Of a DNA stretch of 64,000 nt, positions 8,016 through 16,593 are shown piece by piece. The stretch spans positions 62,001 to 126,000 of the forward strand of contig NZ_QGGX01000002.1 in the NCBI RefSeq assembly GCF_003148805.1, given 5' to 3'. Every line of letters begins with the position of its first letter. Within the stretch, counting starts at the first letter, position 1. The notes beneath the pieces are model-generated. The model made no database searches. It was not told the origin of the DNA and worked only from the letters and a program-made list of their open reading frames with translations. The position numbers were made by a program, and so were the translations under genes. The DNA is from Aminobacter sp. AP02 (GTDB lineage: Bacteria > Pseudomonadota > Alphaproteobacteria > Rhizobiales > Rhizobiaceae).

Positions 8016-9100
8016 AGGAGGCAGCCGGCAAGATCTTCGGCCTGGTGGGGGCGCTCGCAGCCTTCCCAAGGCGGCTAGCCGCACGGGAGGTGGTGCGGCA
8101 GGGCGGCGAGCTGCAGCACGGGGTTACGCGGCGAACGACGCATGTCGTGCTCGGGCGGACATGGCTCGGCAAACTTGACGAAGCGAAGCTGGAGGCCCGG
8201 ATCGACGCGGCATCGGTCTCCGGTCGTCCGGTGCTCAGCGAGAACGGCTTTCTTGGCATCCTCGGCCTGCTGGAGGTAGCAGAGGCGCCTGCAATGACGC
8301 GCCAGGCGCTGATCGACCAGTCGCAGATTTCGCCTCGCGCCTTCGATCTTCTCGCGCTGTTCGACGCCTTCGAAAACCCCGCCGAACCCTATGCCTTCCG
8401 CGACCTCATCCTTGCCAAGAAATATGCCGGGCTTTTGGCGGGCGGAGCGACGTGGAGCGCGATCGCAAGGTCGGTCCATCGCTCTGGGCCAGTATCGTCG
8501 CTCACTGCATTGTCGCTCCATGTCGACGGTCGCGACACGATCTATGCGCGCCTGGGTGAGGACCTGGCCGAACTCGACGGGCAGCGGCTGCTGCCCCTCG
8601 GACGTTTCGACGATGCCGAGCTTGAAGACATTTTCGCCCTTGCCGAGGAGGCGGAGGAGGACGGCCGTTACATGGAGGCGGCTGCGCTCTATGGGCGCTG
8701 CCTTGCCTCCGATCCGAGCGACAGCGTGGCGGCCTTCAACCGGGCAAACTGCCTGCGTGCGGCCGGCCACGGCCAGGAAGCGATGCAGAGCTATCTCAGG
8801 GCGATCAAGCTCGATCCGAAATTCGTCGAGGCCTGGTTCAACCTCGCCGGCCTGTTCGCCGCGCAGGGCAAGGCGCATACGGCCCGGCGGCATCTCAAGA
8901 AGGCGGTGGCGCTCGATCCATCCTATGCGGATGCCGTGTTCAACCTCGCCAACCTCGAATATGAGGCGGGCGACCTTGCCGAAGCCAGGCGCTGGTGGTC
9001 GCTCTACCTTGAACTCGACAGCACCTCGGAATGGGCGAGGACCGCGGCCAAGGGCATCCAGTATGCCGACCTCCACCTCAGGGAACGGACGGCAAGCTAG
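8012..9100 (+). CDS. BRCT - MerR-type HTH - TPR protein coupled to Ku
   Basis: A 362-residue protein with an unusual domain string. Residues about 5-85 read like the BRCT domain of bacterial NAD-ligase: AAGKIFGLVGALAAFPRR, a central GG, then VTRRTTHVVLGR. Residues about 90-155 resemble a MerR-type helix-turn-helix (LIDQSQISPRAFDLLALFDA, YAFRDLILAKKYAGLLAGG). From about residue 210 three TPR units follow (YMEAAALYGRCLASDPSD, AMQSYLRAIKLDPKFVEAWF, HLKKAVALDPSYADAVFNLA). The start is GTG inside the ku stop (GTGA). BRCT domains bind phosphopeptides or DNA ends, and TPRs bind proteins, so an adaptor role in end joining is inferred. The function is not established from sequence. Confidence 0.85.
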   Translation: MKEAAGKIFGLVGALAAFPRRLAAREVVRQGGELQHGVTRRTTHVVLGRTWLGKLDEAKLEARIDAASVSGRPVLSENGFLGILGLLEVAEAPAMTRQALIDQSQISPRAFDLLALFDAFENPAEPYAFRDLILAKKYAGLLAGGATWSAIARSVHRSGPVSSLTALSLHVDGRDTIYARLGEDLAELDGQRLLPLGRFDDAELEDIFALAEEAEEDGRYMEAAALYGRCLASDPSDSVAAFNRANCLRAAGHGQEAMQSYLRAIKLDPKFVEAWFNLAGLFAAQGKAHTARRHLKKAVALDPSYADAVFNLANLEYEAGDLAEARRWWSLYLELDSTSEWARTAAKGIQYADLHLRERTAS

Positions 9101-9739
9101 ATGGGCGTGAACTTTCTTTTCGACGGTCCCGAAGACGCTGATATCACCTTGCTTCTGGCCCATGGCGCCGGTGCGCCGATGGACTCGGCTTCGATGACGG
9201 CGACGACCAATGCCCTCGTTTTGGCCGGCTTTCGCGTGGCGCGTTTCGAATTCGGCTACATGGCGGCCAGGCGTACCGAGGCCGGTCGCAAGCCGCCGCC
9301 AAGGGCGGAGACGCTGAACCCCGAATACAAGGCAGCGGTCGAGCAGCTCGGCGCCAAGGGGCCGCTGATCATAGGCGGCAAATCGATGGGTGGGCGTGTT
9401 GCCAGCATGATTGCCGACGAGCTGTTTGCGTCGGGCAAGATCGCCGGGCTTTTGTGCCTGGGCTATCCCTTCCATCCGCCGGCCAAGCCCGAGCAGCTGC
9501 GTACCGGGCATCTTGCGGGGCTAAAGACGCCGACGCTGATCGTTCAAGGCACGCGCGACGAGTTCGGCACGCTTGAAGAGGTTCCGAATTACGAGCTGTC
9601 AGACAGCATCGAGGTGCTCTGGCTCGAGGATGGCGACCACGATCTCAAGCCGCGCAAGAGCATCTCGGGTTTTTCCGCCGCCGACCACCTGAAGACCTTG
9701 GGCAACGCCGTTTCGGCATGGGCCGCGCGGCTCGCCTGA
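9101..9739 (+). CDS. Alpha/beta hydrolase of the KANL3/Tex30 type
   Basis: A 212-residue alpha/beta-fold protein that begins at the base after the stop of the previous gene. Fold markers are LLLAHGAGAPMDSASM (oxyanion loop), the nucleophile elbow GGKSMGGRVAS (Ser in GxSxG form), an acidic residue in QGTRDEFG and a terminal histidine in EDGDHDLKP. This matches the dienelactone-hydrolase-like KANL3/Tex30 group, whose bacterial members have no assigned substrate. Its position inside the end-joining operon is notable, but a repair role is not shown by the sequence. Confidence 0.85.
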   Translation: MGVNFLFDGPEDADITLLLAHGAGAPMDSASMTATTNALVLAGFRVARFEFGYMAARRTEAGRKPPPRAETLNPEYKAAVEQLGAKGPLIIGGKSMGGRVASMIADELFASGKIAGLLCLGYPFHPPAKPEQLRTGHLAGLKTPTLIVQGTRDEFGTLEEVPNYELSDSIEVLWLEDGDHDLKPRKSISGFSAADHLKTLGNAVSAWAARLA

Positions 9740-9746
9740 TCCCCGG

Positions 9747-10517
9747 ATGAAGATCGCCACGTTCAACATCAACAACGTCAACCGCAGGCTCGACAACCTG
9801 TTGGCTTGGCTGAAGGAGGCCAAACCCGACGTGGTGTGCCTTCAGGAGTTGAAGGCGGCGGATGCGCAGCTGCCGCGATCCGCCATCGAGGCGGCCGGTT
9901 ATGGTGCCGTGTGGCTGGGACAGTCGACCTGGAACGGCGTGGCGATCCTTGCCCGCGACACTGATCCGATCCCGACCCGGATGGAATTGCCCGGCGATCC
10001 CGACGATCGCCAGAGCCGCTACATCGAGGCGGCGGTCAACGGCGTGCTGATCGCATCGCTCTACGCGCCCAACGGCAACCCGCAACCGGGGCCGAAATTC
10101 ACCTACAAGCTGGCCTGGCACGCGCGGCTTGAGGCGCACGCGGCCACGTTGCTTGCCGCTGACGTTCCTGCCGTGCTGGCCGGCGACTTCAACATCGCTC
10201 CGGAGCCCCGCGACGTCTATGCGACCAAGTCCTATGACGGCAATGCGCTGGTCCAACCCGAAAGCCGCATCGCCTTCCGGCAGCTGCTCGACCAGGGCTG
10301 GACCGACGCCATCCGCAAGAAATTTCCCAGTGATACGGTCTACACCTTCTGGGACTACAGGCGCAATCGCTGGCCACGTGACGCAGGCCTCAGGCTCGAC
10401 CACCTGCTGCTCAGCCACAAGATGGCCAAGCGCCTGACAGGCGCTGGCGTGGATCGCGAGGTACGTGGCCGCGACGACGCGAGCGACCACGCCCCGGTGT
10501 GGATCACCACGAAATAG
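9747..10517 (+). CDS. xthA: Exodeoxyribonuclease III (AP endonuclease family)
   Basis: A 256-residue member of the exonuclease III/AP endonuclease family (EEP fold). Catalytic motifs are in order: KIATFNINNVNRRL, the metal-binding Glu in VVCLQELKAAD, ASLYAPNGNPQPGPKFTYK, LAGDFNIAPEPRD, and DAGLRLDHLLLS with the final DDASDHAPVW. It removes 3' blocking groups and cuts at abasic sites. It follows the hydrolase after seven bases and is the last gene of the repair row. A clean-up role for broken ends beside LigD's own phosphoesterase is a reasonable inference. Confidence 0.95.
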   Translation: MKIATFNINNVNRRLDNLLAWLKEAKPDVVCLQELKAADAQLPRSAIEAAGYGAVWLGQSTWNGVAILARDTDPIPTRMELPGDPDDRQSRYIEAAVNGVLIASLYAPNGNPQPGPKFTYKLAWHARLEAHAATLLAADVPAVLAGDFNIAPEPRDVYATKSYDGNALVQPESRIAFRQLLDQGWTDAIRKKFPSDTVYTFWDYRRNRWPRDAGLRLDHLLLSHKMAKRLTGAGVDREVRGRDDASDHAPVWITTK

Positions 10518-10523
10518 GGCGGT

Positions 10524-11057
10524 TCAGTTGACCGGTTTCGGTTCCGGGAACTGCCACTTGCCGTCGAGAATTTCCTGGCGCGGGCGATAGAGGCGAACGG
10601 TGTAGTTCCAACCTTTCATGATCGGCAGGCAGTTGGCGATCTTGCCGTCGCAGCCGCCGAACTGGATGGCTACCCATCGGCGCCCTTGCGGCGGTGACGT
10701 TGTTGACCGAATAGGCGTCGTAGGGGTTCTTTTCGAAATAGCCCTCGGCATTGTAGAGGCTGACCGACCAGAACGCATCGACGGGAACGTCCTTCACGTC
10801 GAGTTTATGAACGGTCGTACCGTTGTTGTTAGCCGGCGTAACGTTGAGATACGTCGCGTCCTTGTCGGGATTACCGCCCATCCGGCTGCGGTCCCGATCA
10901 GGTGCCTGACGGGGTCTGCCTCCTGCTTGGTGCCGAACGCCTTGCTGAAGTCGGGTATGGTGGTGGCGAGGACCAGCAGCGCAGCGCGGACCTTTTTCTG
11001 GCTCGCCTGATCCCAGTTGGGAGCTTCGAATGTGCCGGGGCTTGCCTGCTCGGTCAT
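10524..11057 (-). pseudogene. Frameshifted DUF1214 protein gene
   Basis: A DUF1214 coding region split over reading frames. It begins MTEQASPGTFEAPNWDQ in one frame up to about 10885 (HLIGTAAGW), switches frame for NPDKDATYLNVTPANNNGTT through to [14 protein letters not shown] (to about 10690), then returns to the first frame for [20 protein letters not shown] and the C-terminus [17 protein letters not shown]. The first change looks like loss of one G in a GGG run; the second needs further small indels, because KGADG is readable only in the third frame. Together they make about 175 residues of normal DUF1214 sequence. It lies 12 bases downstream of an intact relative. Sequencing error cannot be excluded. 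Confidence 0.75.
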
Positions 11058-11069
11058 TATCCCTGGTGC

Positions 11070-12536
11070 TCAGTTGACGTGTTTCAGCGGTGGGGCCGTC
11101 CACTCGCCGTCCAGTGCGTCCGGCTTCGGCCAATAGAGCCGCAACGCCATGAAGAAGGGGCCTGTGGGTGCGGGCAACCAGTTGGCTTGCTTGTCGGTGC
11201 CCGGGCTGTCGTGCTGGATGTAAAGGGTCACGCCACCGTCGGCGTCCTTCTTGAGATCCGGCACCATTGCCGAGTTGATCAGGTAGCGGTTGAGTTCGTT
11301 GGCGTAGAGCAGGCTGGCCGGCAGCTCGTACAGGGTGAGCGACCAGAAGGCATTGGCCGGCGGCAATTTTCCGGGTTCGAAGCGCAGCGTATATGTGTTC
11401 GCTCCCGAGAGCGGCTTCTTTTCCTCGTCGACGAAGTAGGCCGGGTAGATCGCCTCGTCCTTCGAGTTGCCGTAGATGCCCAGCACGGCTCCCGCCATGC
11501 GCGCCATGTAATTGCCGTTGAGGTGCTCGCGCGTTCCAAAGGAATCGGCACTCGACAGCTTGCCCGTGTCGAGCTGCGTTTCCTTGTATTGCTTGAACGC
11601 GGCCCAGGCGTCAGCCATGCCGTCGGTCACGGCCTTTTGCGTCTCGGGGGGCAGGGCCTTGAAGTCGAAGGTCTTGCCCGCGCCGATGTCGAGCTTGGCG
11701 AAGCGCGCCATCAGCTCCGTTTCGGAGGGGTTGGTCGGAGCAAACTGCAAGATGAAATTCAGGACGTTGAAGAACTCGGGCGACTTCTTTTCTTCTTCAG
11801 CGCTGAGCGGTTTCATGAAGTCGACGGCCGGTGCAGCAGGAGGCGAGGGCTGGCCAAGGAATTTCGACAGCGGTTCTACCTTGTAGCCGGCCTGGATCTT
11901 CTTGACGTTGTCGATGTCGGCCGGATTGAACAGCTGTGTGCGGTAGAGCACGAAGGCGAATTCGGTTTCCGAGCGGATCACGCCCTTGATGCCGGGAGGT
12001 GTTTCGCCTTTCCAGTTCGGGCCGGCGAGCAGGAAGCTGCCTGCTTCGTTGCCGGTCGCGCGGCTGCCGACATAGGCGAAGTTGAAGGTGTACTGGTCGA
12101 TGAACTGGAGCGAATAGTAACGCTCCTTCTCGATCGCCGGCACGGTGAACACCAGGGGTTCCGCCCGCAGATCGGCGCCGACATAGGAATAGGGCGTATC
12201 GGAGTTGGGCGACTGGATCGCCTTGTCGTCAGGAGTGTAGACCCGCGCATTGTTGAAGATCGTGTTGAACGGCGCCTTGAATTCGGGACCGCCCGTATCG
12301 ACGAAATAGGAATGCTGGACGCGGTAATTGTCGACCAGCGGGAAGCCGTAGACGGTGGCCTCCTTGGCGATGGCGCGTGCCTCTTCCGGTGCGAGCGCCT
12401 GCGCTTGGCCCTTCGCGGGAAGAATGGCGGCGATGGCGGCCAGACCTGCAGCGAGGAGCCAGGCGAGCGCCCCGTCACCAATCTTGAATCCAGGACGCCG
12501 AACGAGCGCCTCCGAAGTTGGAGTACACGATGTCAT
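11070..12536 (-). CDS. DUF1254/DUF1214 exported protein
   Basis: A 488-residue protein with an N-terminal DUF1254 domain and a C-terminal DUF1214 domain. A hydrophobic segment near residues 24-43 (LAWLLAAGLAAIAAILPA) followed by GQAQA looks like a signal peptide or anchor. Typical segments are ATVYGFPLVDNYRVQHSYF, SPNSDTPYSYVGADLRAEPL and ERYYSLQFIDQYTFNFAYVG in DUF1254, and AFWSLTLYELPASLLYANE with LPAPTGPFFMALRLYWPKP in DUF1214. These envelope proteins are widespread and their biochemical role is unknown. The partner gene just downstream is broken, so if the two normally act together this locus may be losing function. Confidence 0.88.
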   Translation of the reverse strand: MTSCTPTSEALVRRPGFKIGDGALAWLLAAGLAAIAAILPAKGQAQALAPEEARAIAKEATVYGFPLVDNYRVQHSYFVDTGGPEFKAPFNTIFNNARVYTPDDKAIQSPNSDTPYSYVGADLRAEPLVFTVPAIEKERYYSLQFIDQYTFNFAYVGSRATGNEAGSFLLAGPNWKGETPPGIKGVIRSETEFAFVLYRTQLFNPADIDNVKKIQAGYKVEPLSKFLGQPSPPAAPAVDFMKPLSAEEEKKSPEFFNVLNFILQFAPTNPSETELMARFAKLDIGAGKTFDFKALPPETQKAVTDGMADAWAAFKQYKETQLDTGKLSSADSFGTREHLNGNYMARMAGAVLGIYGNSKDEAIYPAYFVDEEKKPLSGANTYTLRFEPGKLPPANAFWSLTLYELPASLLYANELNRYLINSAMVPDLKKDADGGVTLYIQHDSPGTDKQANWLPAPTGPFFMALRLYWPKPDALDGEWTAPPLKHVN

Positions 12537-12684
12537 GACGTCTCCCCAAGCTGCTACAGCACTGAATTGCTAACATGCCTCCGGCATGCTCGCCAGCCAA
12601 GCTAGTTCGCCTGAAATCAGCTTGTCACCCCCATGCCGGATCGTTCATTCCTCCAAGGTTACGGTATCCTTGCGCGCCCAACGC

Positions 12685-12711
12685 AAAAAGGCGGCGCACG
12701 AGGCGCCGCCT
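12685..12711 (-). terminator. Intrinsic terminator of the orphan substrate-binding protein gene
   Basis: On the minus strand a 9-bp stem AGGCGGCGC / GCGCCGCCT with a five-base loop runs into TTTTT. It lies 25 bases past the stop codon of the gene at 12736-13911. Confidence 0.85.
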
Positions 12712-12735
12712 GTTCGTCGGTTCGATGTCTTGGCG

Positions 12736-13911
12736 TCAGTTGGCGGCCGGCATCTTGCAGTCGGCGGCGTAGCTGTCGCTATGGGCGGTCAGCACCTTGC
12801 CATCGGTCTTGAGCACCATCTTGCCGTCGGCCCCCTTTTCGGCCTTCAGCGAATACCAATCCTGCACCGGGTGCTGGTTGGGGCCGAACTTGAACGAGCC
12901 GCGCACCGAGGGGATTTCGGAGGTCAGCAGCGCGTTGCGGAAGGCAGGCAGGTCGTCGACGCCTGACTTTTCGAGGCCCGTGCCGATCAGCAGTGCCGCA
13001 TCGTAACCCTGGGCGGCGTAGTAGGTGATCGGGCGGTCACCGAATTTGGCGCGCCATGCCTCGACGAAGGCCTTGTTGACCGGATTGTCGAAATCGTCGT
13101 TCCAGTGGCTGGTGACCTTCACGCCCGTAGCGGCGTCGCCGACCGCCTGGACGATGACCTGGTCGAGGGAGGCTGGATGGACGACCATCGGGATGTCCTT
13201 GAGCAGGCCTGCCTGCTGGTACTGGCGCATGAAGGCGATGCCAAGGCCGCCGGGCTCGAACTCGTAGACAACGTCCGGCTTGGCGGCGCGGATCTGCGCC
13301 ATCTCGGCGGCGAAATCGGTCTGGTCGAGGCCGGTATAGGTCTCGCCGACAACCTCGCCCTTGTAGAAGCGCTTGAAGGCGCCCATCGTTTCCTTGCCGG
13401 CCTGGTAGTTCGGCGCGATCAGGAAGGCCTTCTTGTAGCCAAGCGACTGGGCGAGTGCGCCAGCACTTTCACCCTGGCTGTCGTCCTGCCAGGAGCTGAC
13501 GAAATAATTGGGGTGGCATTCCTTGCCGGCAAAGGTCGCGGACGCGGTGTTGGCGCTGACATAGATCGCGTCGCCATCCAGGATGTCGGGCAGCGCGGCG
13601 AAGGCGACATTGGCGAACACCATGCCGGTGAACAGCTTGATGCCTTGCTCGGACAGCATCTTGTCGGCGATCTGCTTGGCGTTGCCCGGCTTCAGGCTAT
13701 CGTCTTCGACCACCAGTTCGACGGTCTTGCCGCCGAGTTGGCCCTTGTTGGCATCGATGGCAAGCTGGAAGCCATCGCGGATGTCCTGGCCGAGATAGCC
13801 GGCAGGCCCCGAAAGCGTGGTGATCATGCCGATCTTGAGCGGGTCCTCGGCATAGGCCGCGCTTGCCGACAAGGCCAGAAATGCAGCCGACAAAATTCCC
13901 TTGAAATGCAT
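12736..13911 (-). CDS. Orphan branched-chain-type ABC substrate-binding protein
   Basis: A 391-residue periplasmic receptor of the LivJ/type-1 family. A signal peptide (ILSAAFLALSASAAYA) is followed by DPLKIGMITTLSGPAGYLGQ. It is a close paralogue of the protein at 22105-23268: both share GPAGYLGQDIRDGF, KLFTG, YKKAF, LDQTDFAAE, FGPNQHPVQ and end in YAADCKM. The start at 13911 is set by the GGAGGG ribosome site and the signal peptide; the frame extends upstream without support. No permease or ATPase gene adjoins it, so it probably feeds the importer at 23-27 kb. The 317 bases upstream (13912-14228) hold no gene; a GGAATATC and an ATGACGA near 14187-14206 echo the operator candidates of this island. 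Confidence 0.9.
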   Translation of the reverse strand: MHFKGILSAAFLALSASAAYAEDPLKIGMITTLSGPAGYLGQDIRDGFQLAIDANKGQLGGKTVELVVEDDSLKPGNAKQIADKMLSEQGIKLFTGMVFANVAFAALPDILDGDAIYVSANTASATFAGKECHPNYFVSSWQDDSQGESAGALAQSLGYKKAFLIAPNYQAGKETMGAFKRFYKGEVVGETYTGLDQTDFAAEMAQIRAAKPDVVYEFEPGGLGIAFMRQYQQAGLLKDIPMVVHPASLDQVIVQAVGDAATGVKVTSHWNDDFDNPVNKAFVEAWRAKFGDRPITYYAAQGYDAALLIGTGLEKSGVDDLPAFRNALLTSEIPSVRGSFKFGPNQHPVQDWYSLKAEKGADGKMVLKTDGKVLTAHSDSYAADCKMPAAN

Positions 13912-14228
13912 AAGGTCAGTCCCTCCAGGTGAATGTTCTCCGACCGGTCCGGTGCGGCCGCCGCGTCTCCCGATCGCGGTTTTGCGCGGCACCCTTGCGG
14001 CCGGTGGACGTAATAAAACGGGGATGTCGCAGCGATGCGCGCGATCAGGACATTGAGCGCACATGCGCGGGCCTTGGCACCAGTCCAGAGATCGCAGGCA
14101 CAACACGCTGCTCCTCCACGGTGTTGTCCAACCGCAAAACTTGGCGCAATCGCAGGCGTGGTAAATGGAAAATTCGTCGCCTGGACATGACGAGCAGGAA
14201 TATCGGCTGATCGCTGATTGCTAATGCG

Positions 14229-15155
14229 TCATTGCGCGAGGTCGCGGGCGGTGCGCCGCAGCGTCTCGACCAGCACCTCGGCGGCGGGAGACAACCGGGC
14301 ATTGGTGCGGGTGGTGATGCCGATCGGCATGGCGGTGGCGCGCAATGTCACCGGCAGGATGGTGATGGCGCCGGAGGCGGCCTCGCGGCGCGCGACCTGG
14401 GCGGGGAAGACGCCGAGATAGTCGGCGTCGATCAACAGCCCGCGGTTGGTCAAAAGCGATACGGAATCCACCGCATGCGGCGGCGGCTCGAGCCCTTCCT
14501 CGCGGAAGGCGATGTCGATCTGACGCCGCAAGCTGGTTTCCTGCGGCGGCAGGATCCATTCCCAGCCGATCAGGTCGGCCAGGCTGACATGCTTGCGCTC
14601 GGCGAGCGGATGGCCGCGGCGGGCGACAACGCAGGCGATGTCGTCCATCAGCACCTCTTGCACGACGTTGAGCCGGTCTCGCTGTTCGGACAAGCGCCCC
14701 ACCACCATGTCGAGTTCACCGGCGCGCAAGGCGGGGATGAGCACGTCGTTGGTGCCTTCGACGATCTTGACCACCAGCTTGGGCCGCTCCTTGCGCAGGC
14801 GGGCAATGGCCGTGGGCAGCAATTCGGCCGAGGCCGAAAGCAGCGTGCCGATGGCGACACGGCCGCCGGTACCGTCGCGCAGGTCGGCGAGATGCTCCTC
14901 GGCATGGGCAAGCTGTGTGATGACGAGACGGGCATGCTCGGCCAGCGTGTCGCCAAACATCGTCGGCACGACCCCGCGATTGGTACGGTCGAAGAGCCTT
15001 GCCTTGGTCAGTGCCTCGATTTCCTGCAGCGCCTTGGTGACGGCGGACTGGGTCATGTTCAGCCGCTTGGCGGCGCGCACGAGGTTGCCTTCCTCGACGA
15101 TGGCCACGACCATGCGCAGATGGCGGATGGTCAGGCGGCTGGTGACAAGTTTCAT
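14229..15155 (-). CDS. LysR-family transcriptional regulator (first)
   Basis: A 308-residue LysR-type regulator. The N-terminal winged helix reads LTIRHLRMVVAIVEEGNLVR, AAKRLNMTQSAVTKALQEIE and RLFDRTNRGVVPT; the rest is a type-2 periplasmic-binding effector domain (GRVAIGTLLSASAELLP, ELDMVVGRLSEQ). The QSAVTKALQEIE helix is typical of the GbpR/PcaQ-like LysR branch. The start at 15155 follows GGGAGG; longer in-frame starts lack it. It is divergent from the monooxygenase operon, the classic arrangement for a LysR controlling its neighbour. Operator candidates lie in the shared intergenic region. The effector is unknown. Confidence 0.92.
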   Translation of the reverse strand: MKLVTSRLTIRHLRMVVAIVEEGNLVRAAKRLNMTQSAVTKALQEIEALTKARLFDRTNRGVVPTMFGDTLAEHARLVITQLAHAEEHLADLRDGTGGRVAIGTLLSASAELLPTAIARLRKERPKLVVKIVEGTNDVLIPALRAGELDMVVGRLSEQRDRLNVVQEVLMDDIACVVARRGHPLAERKHVSLADLIGWEWILPPQETSLRRQIDIAFREEGLEPPPHAVDSVSLLTNRGLLIDADYLGVFPAQVARREAASGAITILPVTLRATAMPIGITTRTNARLSPAAEVLVETLRRTARDLAQ

Positions 15156-15173
15156 CGCGGCATCATCCTCCCA

Positions 15174-15199
15174 AATGACGATTGTGATTTTGATATTCC
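15174..15199. promoter_or_regulatory. Candidate operator in the LysR/monooxygenase divergent promoter
   Basis: The element AATGACGATTGTGAT (15174-15188) matches 14 of 15 bases of AATGACGATTGTCAT at 19215-19229, the only other divergent LysR promoter region of the island. Two bases later comes TGATATTCC (15191-15199), whose exact reverse complement GGAATATCA occurs at 19189-19197. The arms ATGAC/GT(G/C)AT form an inverted repeat, as expected for a LysR dimer site. Binding is inferred. Confidence 0.5.
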
Positions 15200-15388
15200 A
15201 AATCCTCATAGAAATATCCAGAGAATTCACTTGTTTGAATTTCCATTCACTGGGACCTTGCCACGAGGAAGGGCTGGCGGCGTGAGGAACGTTGCCGGCT
15301 CATGGAGGTATTTGGGCCTGAGGTCGCACTTTGCGACCCGCGCAGCGGACGTCGGCAGCATCTACCGCACGGGGAGGAAATTCACGAT

Positions 15389-16546
15389 ATGATGCAGAAA
15401 TCCGGAGCAGCACGCCGCGCGGAAATCGCAGGTGCGGGAATTGGCGGCCTGACCACGGCCGCGGCACTGGCCCAGCGCGGCTGGTCGGTGACCGTGCATG
15501 AACGCGCGCCGACGCTGCGCACTTTCGGTGCGGGCATCTACATCTGGAGCAATGGACTGCGCGTGCTCCAGGCCATCGGCGCCTACGACCAGGCGACGGT
15601 CGGCGCGCATATCGGCCCGCAGTTCCACACCCGCGACCACAACAACACGACGATGGAAGAAATTCCGATCAACGGTCCTGGCGACGCCAGGCTGATCACC
15701 ATCCTGCGCGAGCAGCTGATCAATTCTCTGGTCGACACCTGCCGCAGGAGCGGCGTCGAGATCCTGACCAGTTCTGAATCGGTGGGCGCCACGCCGGAAG
15801 GCGAGTTGCTGCTGGCCGATGGTTCGAAGCGCAAGGCCGACCTGATCGTCGGCGCCGACGGCATCAATTCCAAGGTCCGGGATTCGCTCGACCTGATGAT
15901 GTACCGCAAGCATCTCGGCTATGGCGCGATCCGCATGCTGATTTCGCGTGACGACGGCGACGTGCCGGCGGAAGACCGCGAGCGCTACATCGAATATTTC
16001 ACCGGCTCGCGCCGCATCCTCTATACGCCGGCGAGCGCCACCGACCTCTATGTTGCGTTGTGCTGCGCGGCCGACGATGCGGCGGCGCTGAAAGTCCCGG
16101 CCGACCACAAGCTGTGGACGCAATCCTTTCCGCATCTTGCCAATCTCGTTGCCCGTTTCGGCGACGCCGGCCGCTGGGATGCCTTCGAGGTGGTCAAGCT
16201 CAAAAAGTGGAGCAAGGGGCGGGTCGCCATCCTCGGCGATGCCGCGCATGCCATGCCGCCTTATCTCGGGCAGGGCGGCGGTTGTGCCTTGATGAACGGT
16301 CTTGGCCTTGCCGCGGCCGTCGACGAAGGAACCGACGTGGCGCATTCGCTGGCCGATTGGGAAGCGCGCGAGCGCCCGATGACAGAGCACACCCAGGATA
16401 CCGCCGAGCGACTTGGCGACATGAACTTCTGGCCCGACGACGTGCGTTCGCAGGTGCTCAAGATCACCGGCCAGAGCCGCGAGATCGGCGCCGAGCGCAT
16501 GAAGACGGCGCGCCATGCCCCGACCGCGACCGTGCCGCTCCCCTGA
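15389..16546 (+). CDS. FAD-dependent aromatic monooxygenase, MHPCO-like
   Basis: A 385-residue class A flavin monooxygenase. The Rossmann motif (AEIAGAGIGGLTTAAALAQR), the ADLIVGADGINSKVRDSL motif and the second FAD motif (RVAILGDAAHAMPPYLGQGG) are intact. Throughout it resembles, from memory, Mesorhizobium loti 2-methyl-3-hydroxypyridine-5-carboxylate oxygenase (FGAGIYIWSNGLRVLQAIGA, RRILYTPASATDLYVAL), which hydroxylates and opens a pyridine ring. The ATG at 15389 (or 15392) follows GGGGAGGA at 6-10 bases. It heads a three-gene row with a Hod-like dioxygenase and a formamidase-like hydrolase. Ring hydroxylation of an N-heteroaromatic is the likely role; the exact substrate is unknown. Confidence 0.88.
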   Translation: MMQKSGAARRAEIAGAGIGGLTTAAALAQRGWSVTVHERAPTLRTFGAGIYIWSNGLRVLQAIGAYDQATVGAHIGPQFHTRDHNNTTMEEIPINGPGDARLITILREQLINSLVDTCRRSGVEILTSSESVGATPEGELLLADGSKRKADLIVGADGINSKVRDSLDLMMYRKHLGYGAIRMLISRDDGDVPAEDRERYIEYFTGSRRILYTPASATDLYVALCCAADDAAALKVPADHKLWTQSFPHLANLVARFGDAGRWDAFEVVKLKKWSKGRVAILGDAAHAMPPYLGQGGGCALMNGLGLAAAVDEGTDVAHSLADWEARERPMTEHTQDTAERLGDMNFWPDDVRSQVLKITGQSREIGAERMKTARHAPTATVPLP

Positions 16547-16593
16547 CCAGCGAACATCTGGGCGCCCGTCGCCCCATCATTCGGAGAAAATAG

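Noticed and set aside
10902-12605. Plus-strand frame of 567 codons opposite the DUF1254 gene.
   Set aside because: Antisense shadow; the minus strand holds a clear exported-protein gene with a signal peptide.
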